The translations under genes and the position numbers were made by a program. Below, piece by piece: positions 1 through 5,100 of a stretch of DNA of 7,407 nt. Source of the stretch: Bacillota bacterium. Its GTDB lineage: Bacteria > Bacillota > Clostridia > Peptostreptococcales > Anaerovoracaceae. Each line of letters begins with the position of its first letter. The first letter of the stretch is position 1. Under the pieces are notes generated by a model that was given only the letters and a program-made list of their open reading frames with translations, did not search any database and was not told the DNA's origin. Location of the stretch: contig JAUNBO010000062.1 of NCBI GenBank assembly GCA_030527065.1, forward strand, positions 1 through 7,407. Direction: 5' to 3'.

Positions 1-22
1 TTACGGCCGGGTGTTTTATTGC

Positions 23-97
23 TGGTATCGCCACGGGGAATCGAACCCCGGATTCAGCCGTGAGAGGGCTGCGTCTTGACCGCTTGACCATGGCGAC
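23..97 (-). tRNA. tRNA-Glu (anticodon CUC)
   Basis: On the minus strand this stretch folds as a complete tRNA. The 7-bp acceptor stem is GTCGCCA with TGGCGAT, including a terminal G-U pair. There is a D arm with GTC/GAC stem, an anticodon stem CAGCC/GGCTG, and a T arm with CGGGG/CCCCG stem around TTCGATT. The anticodon loop is CTCTCAC, giving anticodon CTC (plus-strand positions 62-64), which reads the glutamate codon GAG. The discriminator base is A and the 3' CCA is encoded in the DNA (23-25). The gene is divergent from gltX, whose product should charge it. A CUC isoacceptor suits a GC-rich genome: GAG codons are frequent in both protein genes here. The region beyond the 3' end runs off the window, so no terminator can be judged and further tRNAs may follow. 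Confidence 0.96.
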
Positions 98-133
98 ATA
101 TAGAGGCGCCGCACCAGGGCGGCTTGCTTGATT

Positions 134-162
134 ATTATATACACAAATTGCTGCAAGGTCAA
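134..162 (-). promoter_or_regulatory. sigma-A-type promoter of the tRNA-Glu gene
   Basis: Read on the minus strand there is a -35 box TTGACC (157-162), a 17-nt spacer (140-156) and a perfect -10 box TATAAT (134-139). The start of transcription is expected near 127, about 30 bases before the mature 5' end of the tRNA, leaving a short leader for RNase P to remove. The boxes lie in an AT-rich island between GC-rich genes and overlap the presumed promoter region of gltX on the other strand. Confidence 0.85.
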
Positions 163-177
163 CAAAAATGTGATAAA
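148..177 (+). promoter_or_regulatory. possible gltX promoter, overlapping the tRNA promoter
   Basis: A weak match to a sigma-A promoter is TTGCTG (148-153), an 18-nt spacer and GATAAA (172-177, four of six matches to TATAAT). It lies about 70 bases before the gltX start and physically overlaps the -35 side of the divergent tRNA promoter. The boxes are imperfect and the neighbouring TAAAAT at 174-179 is an alternative -10, so the exact placement is uncertain. A promoter somewhere in this gap is required by the divergent arrangement. Confidence 0.35.
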
Positions 178-244
178 ATCAGAGAAAAGAATTTTGCCCG
201 TTTCTGCCCGGAAGACAGGAAAAGAAGCGGGCCCGGAGGAGCAT

Positions 245-1960
245 ATGGACTGGAAAACTCTGGCGGAGTTGTTGTTTCCGCACATAAGCAAAACGAGAGA
301 AGATTACGAAAAGGCTTACCCGCCCAGGGCGCTGGCGGAGGGGGCCAGGGTGACCCGCCTGGGCCCCAGCCCCACGGGCTTCATCCACCTGGGAAACCTT
401 TACGGAGCCTTTGTGGACGAGCGCCTGGCCCACCAGAGCGGAGGCGTGTTTTTTCTCCGCATAGAGGACACCGACGAAAAGCGTCAGGTGGAAGGAGCGG
501 TGGAGGCTGTTGTCCATTCTCTGGATTACTTCGGCCTGCGCTTTGACGAAGGAGCGCTCCTGGAAGGGGAGACCGGCGCCTACGGCCCCTATTTCCAGAG
601 ACAGCGGGCGGAAATCTATCAGTGCTTCGCCAAGTGGCTGGTGGAGCAGGGAAAAGCCTACCCCTGCTTTTGCGGCGAGGAAGAGCTGCAGGAGATCCGG
701 GGCCGTCAGGAAGAGCGGAAGGCCACTCCGGGCTATCACGGCTCCTGGGCCCGGTGCAGAGAATTGACACTGGAAGAGATCCGGGCCCGCCTGGAGGCCG
801 GACAGCCTTTTGTCCTGCGGTTCCTTTCCGGGGGCCGGGAGCATGGCGGCGGCAGCTTTGAAATAGAAGACGGCGTCCGGGGGACCCTCTCCATGCCGGA
901 AAACTTTCAGGACGTGGTGCTGCTGAAGCAGAACGGCATCCCCACCTACCATTTCGCCCATGTGGTAGACGACCACCTGATGCGGACCACCCACGTGGTA
1001 CGGGGAGAGGAATGGCTCTCCTCCCTGCCCATCCATGTGGCGCTCTTTGAAGCTTTTGGCTGGCCGCTGCCGGTCTATTGCCATACCACCGTGCTGATGA
1101 AGATGGAAGGGGAGAACAAGAGAAAACTGTCCAAGCGCAAGGACCCGGAGCTCTCCCTGAACTACTACCGCCGCCAGGGCTACCACCCTGCCGCCGTCCG
1201 GGAATACCTGCTCACCATCCTGAATTCCAACTATGAGGAATGGCGCATGGCCAACCCCGAAGCCCCGGCGGAGGAATTTCCATTCACCACGGAAAAGATG
1301 AGCTCCTCCGGGACGCTCTTCGATCTGGATAAGCTCAACGACGTCAGCAAGGATACCCTGGTGAGGATCCCCTCTCCGGAGCTGTACGAGTTCCTGCTGG
1401 AGTGGGCCCGGGAGTATCATGGCGGCGGCGAAGACCCCCGGAAGGAAGAGACCGGCCCAGAGGCGGCAGCCCTAGAGATCCGGGGGGACCTGGCGTCCCT
1501 CTTTGCCGCAGAGAAGGAAAAGCTGCTCCGCATTCTGGATATGGACCGCACCGGGCCCAAGCCCCGGAAGGATCTGGTCTGCTGCAGTCAGATCTTCCGC
1601 CACATCAGCTATTTCTTCGACGAGCACTACACGCCCCTGGAGGGCTACCCGGAAACCGTGCCCCCAGAGGATCTGAAGCCCATCCTTCAGGGCTATCTGG
1701 CGGCTTACGACCCCGCCGACAATCAGTCCGCCTGGTTCGATAAGATCAGAAGCCTGGCCTCGGAGCTGGGGTATGCGGCCAAGCCCAAGGAGTACCAGAA
1801 AAACCCGGAGCTTTATAAAGGCCATGTGGGCGATGTGAGCACCGTCATACGGGTGGCGCTGATGGGCCGCCGCAGCTCCCCCAACCTTTGGGAGATCCAG
1901 GACATCATGGGCGAAGCACAGGTACGGAGGCGCATGGAAAAGGCCCTGGCCGCCTTATAG
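245..1960 (+). CDS. gltX: glutamate--tRNA ligase (glutamyl-tRNA synthetase)
   Basis: This cytoplasmic class I aminoacyl-tRNA synthetase joins glutamate to tRNA-Glu using ATP. The protein has 571 residues. The start is ATG 245, preceded by GGAGGAG (235-241); upstream in-frame codons lie in the promoter region and have no such site. The Rossmann active site opens with PSPTGFIHLGN, where the HIGH signature reads HLGN (residues 48-51), followed by FFLRIEDTD. A probable zinc site in the acceptor-binding insert has C141, C143, Y164 and C171. The second class I signature is KLSKRKD (294-300). The C-terminal part (roughly 390-571) is the helical anticodon-binding region, ending with a GHVGDVST stretch and a basic tail. 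It is longer than the roughly 470-490 residues of the common bacterial enzyme and matches the longer variant I recall from Clostridia (from memory, not searched). Whether it is discriminating, or also glutamylates tRNA-Gln for GatCAB amidation, cannot be seen here. No convincing terminator follows. Confidence 0.95.
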   Translation: MDWKTLAELLFPHISKTREDYEKAYPPRALAEGARVTRLGPSPTGFIHLGNLYGAFVDERLAHQSGGVFFLRIEDTDEKRQVEGAVEAVVHSLDYFGLRFDEGALLEGETGAYGPYFQRQRAEIYQCFAKWLVEQGKAYPCFCGEEELQEIRGRQEERKATPGYHGSWARCRELTLEEIRARLEAGQPFVLRFLSGGREHGGGSFEIEDGVRGTLSMPENFQDVVLLKQNGIPTYHFAHVVDDHLMRTTHVVRGEEWLSSLPIHVALFEAFGWPLPVYCHTTVLMKMEGENKRKLSKRKDPELSLNYYRRQGYHPAAVREYLLTILNSNYEEWRMANPEAPAEEFPFTTEKMSSSGTLFDLDKLNDVSKDTLVRIPSPELYEFLLEWAREYHGGGEDPRKEETGPEAAALEIRGDLASLFAAEKEKLLRILDMDRTGPKPRKDLVCCSQIFRHISYFFDEHYTPLEGYPETVPPEDLKPILQGYLAAYDPADNQSAWFDKIRSLASELGYAAKPKEYQKNPELYKGHVGDVSTVIRVALMGRRSSPNLWEIQDIMGEAQVRRRMEKALAAL

Positions 1961-2031
1961 CCCCCGTGAAAAGTAACTCTCCGGCGGGAAAAGGTTACAA
2001 AAGAGAAAGCAATCGTCAAAAAAAGCGTCAT

Positions 2032-2050
2032 AAATAGCGAAATAGCGAAA
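2032..2050. repeat. perfect tandem 8-bp repeat upstream of the signalling-gene promoter
   Basis: AAATAGCG occurs twice head to tail (2032-2039 and 2040-2047) and is followed by AAA. The repeat ends seven bases before the -35 box of the next gene. Such a position fits an activator or UP-element-like site, but no known operator is recognised. It may simply be low-complexity AT-rich sequence. Confidence 0.6.
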
Positions 2051-2056
2051 CACTTC

Positions 2057-2085
2057 TTGATTATTGTCCACGGGAGGAATATACT
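2057..2085 (+). promoter_or_regulatory. sigma-A-type promoter of the GGDEF/EAL gene
   Basis: The -35 box is TTGATT (2057-2062), followed by an exact 17-nt spacer and the -10 box TATACT (2080-2085). The predicted start of transcription is about 2092, leaving a leader of about 70 bases. A ribosome-site-like GGGAGGA (2072-2078) lies inside the spacer. It would not be transcribed from this promoter, which explains why no start codon sits at a suitable distance from it. Confidence 0.75.
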
Positions 2086-2097
2086 GAAAAAGTGAGA

Positions 2098-2128
2098 CAG
2101 CGGGACTTTTTCAGAGAAAAAGCCGCTG
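2098..2128 (+). promoter_or_regulatory. stem-loop in the 5' leader of the GGDEF/EAL mRNA
   Basis: The outer stem CAGCGG (2098-2103) pairs with CCGCTG (2123-2128). A 2-base bulge GA (2104-2105) follows. The inner stem CTTTTTC (2106-2112) pairs with GAAAAAG (2116-2122) around an AGA loop. That gives 13 base pairs starting a few bases after the predicted transcription start. No U tract follows, so it is not an intrinsic terminator. A 5' stabilising hairpin or a binding site for a regulator is possible. It does not resemble the c-di-GMP riboswitch (GEMM) motifs I know. Confidence 0.6.
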
Positions 2129-2161
2129 CCTCCCCATTTGACAAATATGGCGGAAGGTGAA

Positions 2162-5100
2162 ATGGAACTGAAGGACTGGAAACAAAACGACATTGTGGAG
2201 CGCGTGATCTCCGCCCTTTACGGCGTCACAGATACAGAAAAGGCCATTTCCTCGGTGCTGGAAATGCTGGGGACCTATTGCGACGTGAGCCGGGTCTATA
2301 TCTTTGAAAACAGCCCCGACGGCAGCCGTTGCTCCAACACCTTTGAATGGTGCGCAGAGGGGGTGGAGCCCCAAAAGGATAACCTCCAGGATTTTGACTA
2401 TGGCCTGATGGGGGGCACAGAGAATTATCGCCGGAATTTCGATGAAAGAGGGCTCTTTTATTGCCCGGACGTCGAAGAACTGCCCCGGGCGCAGCAGGAT
2501 TATCTGAAACCCCAGGGCATTTACGCCATGCTCCAGTGCGCCCTTCTGGACAGTGGCAGATTCTGCGGCTTCATCGGCTACGACGAATGCCGGGACAACC
2601 GGAAGTGGACCCGGGAGCAGGTGGAAGAGCTGAACCTTTCCGCCAAGCTCATCGGCACTTTCTTGTTGAAGGCCCGCCGGACCGAAGACGCCCTTCTCAG
2701 CGAGGACTATCAGCGGGCTCTGGACAGCAACGTTTCTTTTATTTACCTTGTAGACCCTTCCAACCATCAGATCCTCTACGGGAACCAGGCGGCCCGTCAG
2801 GCCTTTAAAACAGATTATAAAGGCAAGGTCTGCCACGAGTTTTTCTTAAAGTCGAAAAAGCCTTGCCCCAGTTGCCCCATGCGGGAGCTGGGGGAAACGG
2901 GACGCGCCGGGACCGGAGAACTGCGGCTGCCCGACGGCCGATGGATGCTGTCCCAGGCCTCGCCCATCCACTGGCACGGCCGGGACATGGTGATGCTCAC
3001 CTGGACCGACATCACCGGCCAGAAGCAGGCGGAAGAAGCCCTGCGCCTTCAGCACGAGGAAAAGGCCATAGTGGTCCGCCACAGCGGCAAGCACATCCTC
3101 CGCTACGACCTTCTTACAAAAACAGCCTACAACACAGGGGGGGGCACCTTCCGGGGAATATCCTGGGACAAAATGGAGGATTTCCCCCGGTCCGCCATAG
3201 AGGCGGGGCTCTTTGCGGAGGAAAGCAGGGAGGCCGCAGAGGAATTCGCCCGGAAAATGACGGCCGGAGAGCCGGAGGGCAGCTGCGACATACAGGTTTA
3301 CGATGAAGAGGGCCGGCTGCGCTGGTGCCATGCGGATTACACCCTGCTCCGGGGGGAGGACGGGCAGGCTTCCTATGCCATCGTATCCCACTACGACAAC
3401 ACAGAGCTGAGAGAAAAAGAGCTGGCTTATGAAAAGTGGAAAAGCGACCTGGATTCCATGATCGCAGACAGTGTCTTTTACCTGGAAGGCAATCTGACAA
3501 AGAACCTGGTGGAGCGCACCGAGGGGAACCGGCCCGATCATCTGGACGGGGTGAAGGATCCTGAAAACCTGCAGGAGCTCCTGGAGCACGAGTGCCGGCG
3601 CCATGCCCATCCCGACGACGAAGAACGGGCGCTGCGCTTTTTCGACATCCAGCGGCTTCTGGCTCTGTACGGGGCGGGAGAATACAAGGATCAGCTGGAA
3701 TATCGCTCAGATTTCAGCGGCAAGCAGGAATGGTACCGGGTCAGCATACAGATGGTGAAGGATCCCTACTCGGAGCATGTGAAGATCTTTGCCGTATTCA
3801 CCAACATAGACCAGGCCCGGCAGGAAGTGCAGCTGCTGACGGAGCGGGCCTCCCGGGATTCCCTGACCCGGCTTTTGAACCGGGAGGCGGCGGAAAATGC
3901 CATAGCAGAAGCCATCGGCGCCCTGAAGGAGGGGGAGACGGCGGCCCTGTTCATGATAGACATGGACAACTTCAAGGAGATCAACGACACCAAGGGACAC
4001 CAGACGGGGGACAGAACCCTGAAAGGCGCGGCGGACGCCATTGCCGAGGTCTTTCGGAAGGAAGACATCCTGGGGCGCGTAGGCGGAGATGAATTCATGG
4101 TCTATCTGCCCAGAAACGCTTCGGAGAAGCTGGTATGGAACAAAGCCGCCGCCCTGGTGGAGGCTTTGCAGTTTTCCGTGGACGGCATGTCCGTCACCGC
4201 CAGCGTAGGCGCGGCCCTCTGCAAGGACAGGGATACCTCCTTCAGCAAGCTTTACGCAGAAGCCGACGCAGCCCTGTATAGCGCAAAGGACAAGGGAAAG
4301 AATTGCTTCTGTATTTTCGGAGGGGAAACGGACCGCCCCGGTAAAGAAATCGCAGAGGGGGGCGTGAGTGCGGTCCAGATAAAGACCCTGCTGGAGTATA
4401 TGGACGGCGGCGTCATTCTGGCGGAGGTGGGAACGGATGTGAAGATCACCTACGTCAGCCCCAGCTTTTTCAAGTTTACGGGCTGGAGCCGGGAAGAGGT
4501 GGGGGCCTACGGAGAACGCCTGCTGTCCCTGGTTTATCCGGAGGACCTTCCTCCGGTGATAGAGACCCTGCGGAGGGCGGCGGAAAGCAGCGAGCCCCAG
4601 GACTGCGCTTACAGAGCGGGGAAAGGCGGTTTGGACTGGCGGCACCTGCGGGTGGTGCGGCTTTCTGTTTTAAGCGACGCCAAGGCCTCGGTCATCGGCG
4701 TGGTCTCCGACATCACCGACTTAAAAAAAGAAGAAGAGCAGAGAGAAATATCGGAAGCCCGTTACCGCATGGCGGCGGAGCTGACCGAAGCCACCATATG
4801 GGAGGTGGACATTGCCTCCCGGACCATGTGGCAGGCCGGCGGAGTCTTCGGGGGGCAGGAACGCAGGGAGCGGACCATTCGGGACGTGCCCCGGGGATTT
4901 CTGGAAAGCGGCGCCGTGCATCCGGAGTCCAGGGCGGACGTTTTCCGGATGTTTGAGGATCTGTATGAGGGGAGAGACGGAAAGGAATACACTCTGCGCC
5001 TGAACGATGAACGGGACGGCTATGTCTGGCACCGGGCCGTCTTCAAGCTGCTGCGGGACGGGAACGGCCGGCCCCTGCGCTCCGTGGGCGTCTTGGAAGC

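Noticed and set aside
128..244. Upstream TTG start extending gltX by 39 codons
   Set aside because: It starts within the divergent promoter region, lacks a ribosome site, and adds residues not seen at the start of the family. ATG 245 has a strong GGAGGAG in front of it.
179..1420. A 413-codon open frame on the minus strand across gltX
   Set aside because: It lies antisense to a clearly recognised synthetase gene. Its translation shows no recognisable domain. Long antisense frames are expected opposite GC-rich coding sequence.
1973..1998. Hairpin GTAAC...GTTAC after gltX as a terminator
   Set aside because: The stem is only five base pairs plus a few weak inner pairs, and it is followed by an A-rich rather than T-rich stretch, so it does not look like an intrinsic terminator.
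2147..2149. ATG 2147 as start of the signalling protein
   Set aside because: No ribosome-site-like sequence precedes it, while GGAAGG lies just before ATG 2162. The difference is only five residues and the choice is not certain.
2092..2160. A 22-codon GTG-started leader frame ending one base before ATG 2162
   Set aside because: The GTG coincides with the predicted transcription start and has no ribosome site in the transcript; the GGGAGGA at 2072-2078 is 13 bases away and upstream of the start. Coupling to the main gene is possible but unsupported.
2092..2161. c-di-GMP riboswitch in the leader of the signalling gene
   Set aside because: The leader is too short for the GEMM-I or GEMM-II folds and lacks their conserved joined-helix features; only one simple hairpin is seen.
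2111..4645. Several 240-310-codon minus-strand open frames opposite the signalling gene
   Set aside because: The plus strand encodes continuous, recognisable GAF, PAS and GGDEF domains. The minus-strand translations look like compositional shadows and have no ribosome sites.
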